Part shown: positions 1 through 6,226 of the stretch, piece after piece
Layout of the letters: each line of letters begins with the position of its first letter
Position numbering within the stretch: position 1 is the first letter of the stretch
Source: Chloroflexota bacterium
GTDB lineage: Bacteria; Chloroflexota; Limnocylindria; Limnocylindrales; CSP1-4
Direction: 5' to 3'
Assembly: GCA_003158495.1 (NCBI GenBank)
Contig: PMJT01000051.1
Span: forward strand, 10,594-20,629
Length of the DNA: 10,036 bases
Made by a program: the position numbers and the translations under genes
The notes under the pieces: generated by a model
What the model saw: only the letters and a program-made list of their open reading frames with translations
What the model was told of the DNA's origin: nothing
Databases searched by the model: none

Positions 1-507
1 GCCGATGATCAGTTCGCGCTGGCCCCGGCCGATCGGGATCAGGGCGTCGATTGCCTTGATTCCCGTCTGGACCGGAGTGTCCACTCCCTGGCGGGTGATG
101 ACGCCGGGAGCGATGCGCTCGACCGGGCGCGTAGAAGTAGCGGCTATCGGGCCCTTGTCGTCCAGCGGGCGGCCGAGCGGATCCACGACACGGCCGAGCA
201 GGCCTACGCCGACCGGGACTTCGACGACCCGACCGGTGGTCTTGACGGTGTCGCCCTCTTTGATGCCCGTCGCGTTGCCGAGGATGACGGCGCCGACCGT
301 TTCTTCCTCGAGGTTGAGGGCCATGCCCATGACGCCGCCGGGAAACTCGAGCAGCTCCGACGAGAGCGCGCCGGAGAGGCCGTAGATCTGGGCGATGCCG
401 TCGCCAACCTGGACCACGGTGCCGACGCTGCGCGATTCCGAGCTGGCGTCGAAGCTCTCGATCGTGTTCTTGATGATGCTGACGATCTCGTCCGAGCGAA
501 TGGCCAT
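1..507 (-). CDS. atpA: F0F1 ATP synthase subunit alpha, N-terminal 169 codons, 3' end outside the window
   Basis: Alpha alternates with beta in the F1 hexamer and carries non-catalytic nucleotide sites. Start ATG 507 is preceded by GGAGAAGG (509-516) at good spacing. The visible protein starts [13 protein letters not shown], where the N-terminal helix contacts delta. The crown beta-barrel follows: [40 protein letters not shown], then [18 protein letters not shown]. Next come [36 protein letters not shown]. The window ends exactly there, directly before the expected Walker A (GDRQTGKT). No frameshift is seen and the residues are those of a normal alpha subunit. Gamma, beta and epsilon genes should follow beyond base 1. 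Confidence 0.97.
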   Translation of the reverse strand, partial: MAIRSDEIVSIIKNTIESFDASSESRSVGTVVQVGDGIAQIYGLSGALSSELLEFPGGVMGMALNLEEETVGAVILGNATGIKEGDTVKTTGRVVEVPVGVGLLGRVVDPLGRPLDDKGPIAATSTRPVERIAPGVITRQGVDTPVQTGIKAIDALIPIGRGQRELIIG

Positions 508-570
508 GCCTTCTCCGTTGGGCCGGGTTGCCCCGAGCGTGCTGCCGGTCGTTCTGCCGGCCCCGCGCCT

Positions 571-1113
571 CTAGCTGTTTCCTTCAATCAGCCGTCCGTG
601 GAGCCGCGTGAGGCGGCCCTGGAGGCTGTCATCGATCAATCTGTCGCCGATCCTGATGGTCAGCCCTCCGATGAGGGCCGGATCGGTTGCAGTGGTCAGT
701 TCGACCTGTGCACCGGCGAGTTGCTCGACCCGGCTCTTCACGCCGGCCAGCTCCTTCACGGAAAGTGGAGCCGGCGTAGTGACGGTCGCCGCGACGATGC
801 CGCGCGAGGCCCGGACAAGAGCATCGTACTCGGCGCTCACCTCGGGCAGCATGGCGAAGCGCCCATGCTTGGCGAGTAGAAGCGCGAGGTTGCAGGCACC
901 CTGCGATACGCTCGGCCCGAGCAGCTGCTCGACGGCCGAGCGCCGCGCCGAAAACGGCACTGCCGGGTTGTCGATGTCCCGGACCACCCGCTCGTCACGG
1001 GCCAACCCGGCGGCCACGACCAGGTCGCGCTGCCAGGCGTCGACGGTGCGGTCGCGCACGGCCAGCTGGAAAGCGGCCTCGGCGTAGCGCCGCCCGGCGC
1101 CGGTGGGCGGCAT
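571..1113 (-). CDS. atpH: F0F1 ATP synthase subunit delta (OSCP)
   Basis: Delta caps the F1 head and joins it to the b stalk. The 180-residue length is typical. The N-terminal helical bundle starts with RRYAEAAFQLAV (8-19). The middle has NLALLLAKHGRFAMLPEV. The C-terminal family signature is ALIGGLTIRIGDRLIDDSL, at about 146-164. Start ATG 1113 overlaps the atpF stop (TGATG) and has no close Shine-Dalgarno sequence, which suggests translational coupling to atpF and a matched dose of b and delta. The TAG stop at 573-571 is 63 bases before atpA. That gap shows only a short direct repeat of CCGGCAG and the atpA ribosome binding site. Confidence 0.95.
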   Translation of the reverse strand: MPPTGAGRRYAEAAFQLAVRDRTVDAWQRDLVVAAGLARDERVVRDIDNPAVPFSARRSAVEQLLGPSVSQGACNLALLLAKHGRFAMLPEVSAEYDALVRASRGIVAATVTTPAPLSVKELAGVKSRVEQLAGAQVELTTATDPALIGGLTIRIGDRLIDDSLQGRLTRLHGRLIEGNS

Positions 1114-1676
1114 CAGTTGCGCCGTCCCTCGGACGAGCTACCCTCGGCGAGGAACTCTTCGACCAGGCGACGCTGGCGGGCATCGGTCATCGTCTCGCCC
1201 ACGACCCGCCCGGCGGCGGAGAGGGCGAGATCGGCGACCTGGGCCCGGAGATCGGCAAGGGCTCGGTCACGTTCGGCGGCGATGTCGGCAGCGGCCTTGA
1301 CGCGAAGCCGTTCCAGTTCCTCGCGAGTGGCGGCAATGTCCGCGTCGCGGAGATCCTGGGCCGACTTCTGGGCGGCCACGACCAGGGCGCGGGCTTCACG
1401 CCGCGCGTCGGCGATCACCTGGGCATGCTCGGCCGCGCCCGCCTCCCGCTCCCTGCGGGCGGCTTCGGCATCGGCCAGCCCCTGCTCGATGCGGGTCTTG
1501 CGCTCGGCCAGGATGTTCGCGATGGGGTCGAAGCCGTAGCGCCAGATGACGTTCAGGAAGATGATGAAGCTGCCGGCGGCGACTATGACCCAGAAAAGGT
1601 TGATCGACAGGCCGGGCGCGGACGCCGAAGTCGTCGAAGGTGCGACCGTTGCTGCCGCCGTCGCCAGTGGGTTCAC
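1113..1676 (-). CDS. atpF: F0F1 ATP synthase subunit b (peripheral stalk)
   Basis: Subunit b anchors in the membrane and forms the long peripheral stalk that holds F1 still. The 187-residue protein has a Thr/Ala/Ser-rich outer N-terminus (1-22), one membrane helix (about 25-43, NLFWVIVAAGSFIIFLNVI), then RYGFDPIANILAERKTRIEQGL leading into an Ala/Arg/Glu-rich coiled coil to about residue 150. The C-terminal AAGRVVGETMTDARQRRL segment (154-171) binds delta. The start is GTG 1676, with GGAG (1685-1688) eight bases upstream. Its TGA overlaps the atpH ATG by one base (TGATG). Only one b-type gene is present, and it is not fused to delta as it is in mycobacteria. Confidence 0.95.
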   Translation of the reverse strand: MNPLATAAATVAPSTTSASAPGLSINLFWVIVAAGSFIIFLNVIWRYGFDPIANILAERKTRIEQGLADAEAARREREAGAAEHAQVIADARREARALVVAAQKSAQDLRDADIAATREELERLRVKAAADIAAERDRALADLRAQVADLALSAAGRVVGETMTDARQRRLVEEFLAEGSSSEGRRN

Positions 1677-1700
1677 TTGACTCGCTCCGTGACGTCGGTC

Positions 1701-1916
1701 CTACTTGATGAAAATGGTCAGCAGGCCGACGACGATCGCCAGAACGCCGAGGCCTTCGGCGAAACCGGCCAGGATAATCGCCAGGCCGCGGATCTGACCC
1801 GCTGCGTCCGGGTTGCGCCCGATGGCATTGCTGGACATGCCGGCAAGGATGCCGATGCCGATGCCGGGGCCGATGACGCCCATGGCTGCGAGTCCGGCTC
1901 CGATGTGCTCGAGCAT
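1701..1916 (-). CDS. atpE: F0F1 ATP synthase subunit c (ring proteolipid)
   Basis: This 71-residue hairpin protein forms the rotating proton-carrying ring. Helix 1 contains the glycine zipper G16-x-G18-x-G20-x-G22, which packs neighbouring helices. The polar loop is GRNPDA (33-38), which contacts the central stalk. Helix 2 carries the ion-binding carboxylate E54 in AGFAEGLGVLA. The residues after E54 are Gly-Leu-Gly, and there is no Gln at the sodium-site position of helix 1, so a proton-coupled rather than sodium-coupled ring is expected. Length and layout are standard. Start ATG 1916 follows AAGGAGGA. The gap to atpF is 24 bases. Confidence 0.97.
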   Translation of the reverse strand: MLEHIGAGLAAMGVIGPGIGIGILAGMSSNAIGRNPDAAGQIRGLAIILAGFAEGLGVLAIVVGLLTIFIK

Positions 1917-1923
1917 GAAGTGG

Positions 1924-1931
1924 TCCTCCTT
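1924..1931 (-). promoter_or_regulatory. Strong Shine-Dalgarno site of atpE
   Basis: The minus strand reads AAGGAGGA, a near-full anti-16S match, seven bases before the atpE ATG. It is the best ribosome binding site in the window. Subunit c is needed in more copies per enzyme than any other subunit, so strong initiation here fits known differential translation of atp operons. Confidence 0.75.
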
Positions 1932-1933
1932 GT

Positions 1934-1950
1934 CCCGGGCTACGGCCGGG
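1934..1950 (-). promoter_or_regulatory. Intercistronic stem-loop upstream of atpE
   Basis: In the 52-base atpB-atpE gap the minus strand can form CCCGG, a 7-base loop (CCGTAGC) and CCGGG, a 5-bp all-GC stem. It ends two bases before the strong atpE ribosome binding site. There is no U-run, so it is not an intrinsic terminator. It might help separate atpE translation from upstream coding or protect the mRNA end; this is inference, and high GC makes such stems common. Confidence 0.3.
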
Positions 1951-1968
1951 GAGTCGCGTTGCTGGCGG

Positions 1969-3039
1969 TCAGGCCGCCACGGGCGTGGATTGGTCGGCGC
2001 TACCTTGCGCCTGGTGGTCCGATTCGGATGCTCCGGCTGCGGCCGGACGATGCTCCTCGGATTCGTGACCCTCTATGGCGATCAAGATGAACATGAGGGT
2101 CAGGACCGAGAAGATTAGGGCCTGGATCAAGTTCAGGAGCGCCTCCAGCCCGTAGAGGGCTACCGGCACTACCGCGAGGGTCAGGGCCGAAATGACGGCT
2201 AGGGCCACCTCGCCGCCGTATATGTTGCCGAAGAGCCGCATGGCGAGCGTCACTGGCTTCACGAACTCCAGGAAGAGTTCGATGATCCCGACGTAGAGGG
2301 CCAGGAGACCGGCCCCGACGCCCTTGCGGAATTCGCCCAGCGGGAAGAATTTGCCTACGTAGGCGCGCGCGCCGAGGCGCCGGAAGCCTTCGCCCTGGAA
2401 GAGAACAAAGGAAGTAAGGGCGAGGCCGATGGTGATGTTGACGTCGCTGGTCGGCGCCCGCAGTTGCGGGATCTTGCCGATCGGCGGAACAAGGCCGCTC
2501 CAATTGGAGAACAGAATCAGGATGAAGAACGCGGCGAAGACCGGATAGTAGGGCCGCGCCCCTTCACCGCCGATGCCCACGGCGAAGTCGCGCCCGAACT
2601 CGTAGGCCCATTCGACCAGGTTGTGCGCGCGGCCGGGAACCAGCTTCATGCCCCGAGTCAACAGGAAGGCCAGAAGCAGAATGAAGATCATGACGATCCA
2701 TAGCGTCAGGAGGGTCGAGCTGATGCTGGGGTGGAAGTAGAGCATCGGCAGCGGTGAGGGCGCCGTCGATGGCGAGAGATCGAAAACGATCGACGGAGGC
2801 GGCAACTCGATCGCGCTCTGGACGAAGCAGGACGGGAAATCGCAGGCCTGGCCAGCGGTTCCGCCTTCGGGGAAGGGTGGAACCAGGATGACCGCCACGA
2901 TGACGACTACGATGACGGCCGGAATCAGGAACTTGAAAGGGATTCCACGGGCGCGCTTCTTCGGCGCGGCCGGGGCCTGCGCTGTCTGCTCGTCGCTATC
3001 GTCGATGGCCGCAGGCGTGATGCCCGGGTCGGTCGTCAC
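1969..3039 (-). CDS. atpB: F0F1 ATP synthase subunit a
   Basis: Subunit a is the membrane stator part that carries the two proton half-channels against the c-ring. The essential arginine is R268 in KPVTLAMRLFGNIYGGE. E277, nine residues later, matches the conserved Glu, and Q306 in NLIQALIFSVLT matches the conserved helix Gln. E299 occupies the position of E. coli His245. At 356 residues the protein is much longer than the usual ~240-270. It has a hydrophilic N-terminus with a KKRAR stretch (27-31), an extra hydrophobic helix (about 36-53), a Pro/Ser-rich segment with C66 and C71 (CDFPSC), and a charged C-terminal tail of about 33 residues. The start is GTG 3039, with AGGTGGAG (3045-3052) five bases upstream. 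It lies 36 bases after atpZ and 52 bases before atpE. Confidence 0.96.
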   Translation of the reverse strand: MTTDPGITPAAIDDSDEQTAQAPAAPKKRARGIPFKFLIPAVIVVVIVAVILVPPFPEGGTAGQACDFPSCFVQSAIELPPPSIVFDLSPSTAPSPLPMLYFHPSISSTLLTLWIVMIFILLLAFLLTRGMKLVPGRAHNLVEWAYEFGRDFAVGIGGEGARPYYPVFAAFFILILFSNWSGLVPPIGKIPQLRAPTSDVNITIGLALTSFVLFQGEGFRRLGARAYVGKFFPLGEFRKGVGAGLLALYVGIIELFLEFVKPVTLAMRLFGNIYGGEVALAVISALTLAVVPVALYGLEALLNLIQALIFSVLTLMFILIAIEGHESEEHRPAAAGASESDHQAQGSADQSTPVAA

Positions 3040-3075
3040 AGTCGCTCCACCTGGCGGCAGCCCTGGGGCACCGCT

Positions 3076-3312
3076 CTATCGTCGATCCTCATCGTCCAGC
3101 CGCTTGAGGAACTTGGCCATCAATCGCCAGCAGCCGATGACGCCGCTGCCGAAGCCCACCGCGAACCCGGCCAGGACGAAGACCGGGATCGTCCCCAGGT
3201 GCTGGTCCAGCCAGTACCCGGCGAGTGTGCCCGCCAGCACAGTAAAGAGCAGGACGAAGGCGATCTCCGAGAAGAGGGCGATATAGGCCGACGCCTTCCC
3301 GAAGTCATTCAT
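3076..3312 (-). CDS. atpZ: AtpZ/AtpI-family small membrane protein of the ATP synthase operon
   Basis: This 78-residue protein has two hydrophobic helices at about residues 11-33 and 42-62, joined by the typical GYWLDQHLGT loop (32-41), followed by a charged cytoplasmic tail (KFLKRLDDEDRR). Two helices point to AtpZ rather than the four-helix AtpI. Family members head many bacterial atp operons and have been linked to c-ring assembly and to Mg2+/Ca2+ handling; they are not part of the final catalytic complex. I chose ATG 3312, preceded by GGGAGA at close spacing. A longer frame from 3360 adds 16 hydrophilic residues and would run over the promoter candidate. The stop is 36 bases before atpB. 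It is the first gene of the atp operon. Confidence 0.87.
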   Translation of the reverse strand: MNDFGKASAYIALFSEIAFVLLFTVLAGTLAGYWLDQHLGTIPVFVLAGFAVGFGSGVIGCWRLMAKFLKRLDDEDRR

Positions 3313-3336
3313 ACGTCTCCCTGGCAGGGCGCGGTG

Positions 3337-3345
3337 AGTGTACCA
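3337..3345 (-). promoter_or_regulatory. Possible extended -10 promoter element for the atp operon
   Basis: In the 87-base gap before atpZ the minus strand reads TGGTACACT, which matches an extended -10 (TGnTATAAT) at four of six hexamer positions plus the TG. It lies 24 bases before the atpZ ATG, implying a short 5' leader of about 17 bases. The -35 candidate (TGAGCA, 18 bases upstream) is poor. This is the most promoter-like site in this gap, but the match is modest. Confidence 0.3.
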
Positions 3346-3399
3346 GCGGATTTCGGGCATTGCTCATACCCCGAAAGAGCCATATGCGCTCGCCGGAAC

Positions 3400-4680
3400 T
3401 CAGGGGCGCGGCGCCCGGTCGTGTGCGGCAACGGCGGGCTCGAGTCGAACTTCGGCCTGGTCGGCCGGCGGCGGCGTCGGCGCACTGCCCCCAGAAGAGT
3501 CGGCGGCGGGCCCGGCGGCGTCGGGGGCGGTGGTGTCGTCGGAGTTCTCGCGATCCGCGGCGTACGAATCGGCGTCGAGACTCTCCTGGACGGCTCCGGC
3601 TCCTCCCCCCAGCCGCTCGATCGCGAACAGTGCCAGGCCGAAGAGGACGATCAGGCCGAGGAAGGCATACATCTGGCTGGTCGTCGAAAGGACCAGCGAC
3701 ATCACGGCCAACAGGACGCAGACGCCGTAGATCACAAGCACGGTACTGCGGTGTGACAGGCCCAGGTCCAGCAGACGATGGTGGATGTGGCCGCGATCGG
3801 CCGCAAATGGGGACCGGCCGGAAGCTATGCGCCGGACCGTGATCCAGAACGTGTCCATGATCGGCACGCCGAGAACCAGCAGGGCAACGGCGATCTTGCC
3901 GGCGCCCAGGATCGACAGGACGGCCAGCGAGTAGCCGACGCACATGATGCCGCTGGTCCCGCTGAAGATCTGGGCGGGGTGGAAGTTCCAGCGGAGGAAG
4001 CCGGCCAGCGCCCCCGCAAGGATGAAGCAGAAGAGGGCGACGTACGGTTCCGGATCGCCGGTGCCGACGCCGAGGCTGATCACGCCCAGGGTCAGGGCCG
4101 CGATCAGGGCTATGCCCGAGGAGAGTCCATCGAGGCCATCGATGAAATTGAGGCTGTTGACCATGCCCACGATCCACAGGAGGGTTGTGACCCCGACGAT
4201 GGCCGCCGGGATCCGGAAGATCCCTTCCGGGCTGAGCGGGTCGTTGATGGTGGTTACCACGACGCCCAGCACGACGGCCACCCCCGCGACGGCGAACTGG
4301 CCGAGAAACTGCCAGCGCGCTCGGAGCTGGTACTTGTCGTCGAGGAAGCCGATCGCCAGCGCGGCCGCGGCGCCGATCAGCAGCGCCGCCACCTGGCGGG
4401 CTCCGACCGACGCCGGCTCGTCCACGAAATGCGTGCCCGAGATGGCGTTGAAAGCCAGCATTAGCAGCGATACGGCGATGAACGCGAAGCCGATTGCGAT
4501 GCCGCCGCCCCGGGCCACGATGCGGGTGTTGACGCGGCGGGCCTCCGGGCGATCAACGACGCCGAGACGGCGCGCATAGCGACGGACGACCGGGGTGAGG
4601 GCCAGCGTCAGCAGCAGCGCCAGGACGAAGCCGATGATCAGGCCGGGAATCGCGGCCTGGACGTCGTCAGACGCGGTCAT
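3400..4680 (-). CDS. Polyprenyl-phosphate sugar-1-phosphate transferase, MraY/WecA/TagO superfamily
   Basis: This is a polytopic membrane protein of 426 residues with about ten or eleven hydrophobic segments between residues 11 and 355. Family enzymes transfer a UDP-activated N-acetylhexosamine 1-phosphate to undecaprenyl (or decaprenyl) phosphate, starting synthesis of cell-surface glycans. Visible signatures are RGGG (57-60), GFLDDKYQL with D114/D115, NFIDGLDGL with D181/D184, D276 in VPIMDTFW, and the cytoplasmic loop DRGHIHHRLL (295-304). The loop fits WecA/TagO-type enzymes better than MraY. The motif normally written FxGDxG reads FSGTSG (239-244), so the usual Asp is T242. The last ~70 residues are a hydrophilic Asp/Ala/Pro/Ser-rich tail. 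The start at ATG 4680 has no clear Shine-Dalgarno sequence. In Mycobacterium a wecA gene occupies the same place just before the atp operon. The exact sugar substrate is not determinable here. Confidence 0.9.
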   Translation of the reverse strand: MTASDDVQAAIPGLIIGFVLALLLTLALTPVVRRYARRLGVVDRPEARRVNTRIVARGGGIAIGFAFIAVSLLMLAFNAISGTHFVDEPASVGARQVAALLIGAAAALAIGFLDDKYQLRARWQFLGQFAVAGVAVVLGVVVTTINDPLSPEGIFRIPAAIVGVTTLLWIVGMVNSLNFIDGLDGLSSGIALIAALTLGVISLGVGTGDPEPYVALFCFILAGALAGFLRWNFHPAQIFSGTSGIMCVGYSLAVLSILGAGKIAVALLVLGVPIMDTFWITVRRIASGRSPFAADRGHIHHRLLDLGLSHRSTVLVIYGVCVLLAVMSLVLSTTSQMYAFLGLIVLFGLALFAIERLGGGAGAVQESLDADSYAADRENSDDTTAPDAAGPAADSSGGSAPTPPPADQAEVRLEPAVAAHDRAPRP

Positions 4681-4768
4681 CGGCGAGCATCAGGCGCCGG
4701 GCGTTCGCCTCGCCTTGGCGACGAGACCCGACGCCATGCTTGATCCGGCCGCGGCAGTATGCCCGTCC

Positions 4769-6049
4769 TCAGTCCTCCCGTAGCCCCGGAACCGGGAACC
4801 GGGAGCACATGTCGTGGACCAGCGCAGAGAGCTTGGCCTGTTCCGAAGGATCGTCGCGAGTGACGATCGCGGAGACGATGGCCTCGCCGATCTGGCGCAT
4901 CTCGGGCTCGCGGAAGCCGCGACTCGTCGTGGCCGGCGTGCCGACGCGGATGCCGGACGCGATGTTGGGTGGGTTCTTGTCGAACGGGATGGCGTTCTTG
5001 TTCACCGTGATGCCGATCTCGTCAAGGAGGCGCTCCGCCTCGCGGCCGGTCACTCCAAGCGGAGTCACGTCGACAAGCATCAGGTGGTTGTCCGTCCCTC
5101 CGGAGACGACCCTCGCGCCCTTCTCCGTGAGAGTGGCGGCCAGCAGCTTCGCGTTGACGATCGTCTGGCGCTGGTCGGCGCGGAACTCGTCGGTCGCCGC
5201 CAGTTTGAGCGCCACAGCCTTGGCCGCGATTACATGCATGAGCGGGCCGCCCTGGATGCCGGGGAAGACGGTCTTGTCCACGGCCTTGCCGAGTTCCTCG
5301 CGGCAGAAGATCAGGCCGCCCCGCGGGCCGCGCAGGGTCTTGTGGGTCGTGGTGGTAACGATGTCCGCGTGGCCGAATGGGCTCGGATGAAGGCCGGCCG
5401 CGATGAGACCGGCGATGTGGGCCATGTCCACGAACAGGAGCGCGTCCACGCTGTGGGCGATCTTGCCGAGGCGTTCGAAGTCGATCGTGCGGGGGTAAGC
5501 GCTGGCTCCGGCGACGATCATCTTCGGCCGGATTTCGGCCGCCTGCTTCTCGAGCGCGTCGTAGTCGATCTGCTCGGTAATCTCGTCGACGCCGTAAGCG
5601 TGAACCTCGAACCACTTTCCACTGAAGTTGACCGGGGATCCGTGCGTGAGATGGCCGCCGTGGGCCAGGTTCATGCCCAGGATCCTGTCGCCCATCTGGA
5701 GGACGCTGAGGTACGCGGCCATGTTCGCCTGGGCGCCGGAGTGGGGCTGGACGTTGACGTGTTCGGCGCCGGGGAAGAGGGCGAGGGCACGCTCCTGGGC
5801 GAGCCGCTCGGCCACGTCGACATACTCGCAGCCACCGTAGTAGCGCTTGCCGGGCAACCCCTCGGCGTACTTGTTCGTCAGGGGCGAACCCTGGGCCTCC
5901 ATGACGGCCGCGAAGGTGTAGTTCTCGCTGGCGATGAGCTCGATCTTCCAGCGCTGGCGATCGGTTTCGCCGCGGATGGCCGCCCACAGCTCGGGGTCGA
6001 CGTCGGCCAGCCGCGCCCAGGCGATCCCCTCTCGACGTGCGATCGTCAT
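4769..6049 (-). CDS. glyA: Serine hydroxymethyltransferase
   Basis: GlyA is a cytosolic PLP enzyme that interconverts serine plus tetrahydrofolate with glycine plus 5,10-methylene-tetrahydrofolate, the main source of one-carbon units. The 426-residue length is typical. Near the N-terminus are IASENYTF and the [17 protein letters not shown] substrate segment. [12 protein letters not shown] (98-109) contributes to the cofactor site. VDMAHIAG (207-214) carries the PLP-ring Asp (D208) and His. The PLP Schiff-base lysine is K237 in [27 protein letters not shown] near residues 366-378 supplies the carboxylate-binding Arg. Start ATG 6049 has a good GAGGAG site six bases upstream. It is separated by 177 bases from tsaC and 88 bases from the downstream transferase gene, so it may have its own promoter. 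No key residue is missing. Confidence 0.98.
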   Translation of the reverse strand: MTIARREGIAWARLADVDPELWAAIRGETDRQRWKIELIASENYTFAAVMEAQGSPLTNKYAEGLPGKRYYGGCEYVDVAERLAQERALALFPGAEHVNVQPHSGAQANMAAYLSVLQMGDRILGMNLAHGGHLTHGSPVNFSGKWFEVHAYGVDEITEQIDYDALEKQAAEIRPKMIVAGASAYPRTIDFERLGKIAHSVDALLFVDMAHIAGLIAAGLHPSPFGHADIVTTTTHKTLRGPRGGLIFCREELGKAVDKTVFPGIQGGPLMHVIAAKAVALKLAATDEFRADQRQTIVNAKLLAATLTEKGARVVSGGTDNHLMLVDVTPLGVTGREAERLLDEIGITVNKNAIPFDKNPPNIASGIRVGTPATTSRGFREPEMRQIGEAIVSAIVTRDDPSEQAKLSALVHDMCSRFPVPGLRED

Positions 6050-6226
6050 GGTTGCTCCTCAAAGCTCCGGTTTCGGGCGGCTCACGCCGCCGGCCGACCA
6101 GCGCCGCCGCGCGGCCCGACCGATCTCGCTCCGGGGTTCCGGACCCGGGGTCCTCCTATTGTCGCCGATCGAGCCGTCGTTCGTCCGAGTCCCACTTCCG
6201 AGCCTCTCGCAGGCCGGCCATCCCCC
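6050..6226 (-). other. 177-base intergenic leader between tsaC and glyA
   Basis: This is the longest non-coding stretch in the window. It is very GC-rich and I see no convincing ORF in it. Directly upstream of the glyA start lies a clear GAGGAG ribosome binding site (6055-6060). Further upstream are the hairpin listed separately and a possible weak -10 element (GACAAT, near 6170) in front of an AGGAGGA stretch that has no start codon at usable distance. I looked for a glycine or other riboswitch pattern and did not recognise one. No Rho-independent terminator with a U-run follows tsaC. The region probably holds the glyA promoter, but I cannot place it firmly. Confidence 0.5.
6076..6091 (-). 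promoter_or_regulatory. GC-only hairpin with GUGA tetraloop in the glyA leader
   Basis: Read on the minus strand, GGCGGC, GTGA and GCCGCC form a perfect 6-bp stem closed by a GNRA-type tetraloop. It ends about 26 bases before the glyA ATG and lies upstream of the GAGGAG site. No U-run follows, so it is not a standard terminator. It could stabilise the glyA 5' end, be part of a larger structure, or be a chance product of very high GC content. Confidence 0.4.

Noticed and set aside
540..562. Short direct repeat of CCGGCAG (12-base period) in the atpH-atpA gap
   Set aside because: Only two copies of seven bases, expected by chance at this GC content, with no match to a known element.
3360..3400. 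GAGC/GCTC inverted repeat around CATATG after the WecA-like gene, considered as a terminator
   Set aside because: The stem is only four base pairs with mismatches above it, and no U-run follows.
4681..4699. CGGCG/CGCCG inverted repeat just before the WecA-like ATG
   Set aside because: A 5-bp stem with a 9-base loop in very GC-rich DNA is not distinguishable from chance. I see no linked promoter or attenuator.
6050..6226. Glycine riboswitch ahead of glyA
   Set aside because: The conserved core segments of the glycine aptamer are not visible in the expected order and spacing.
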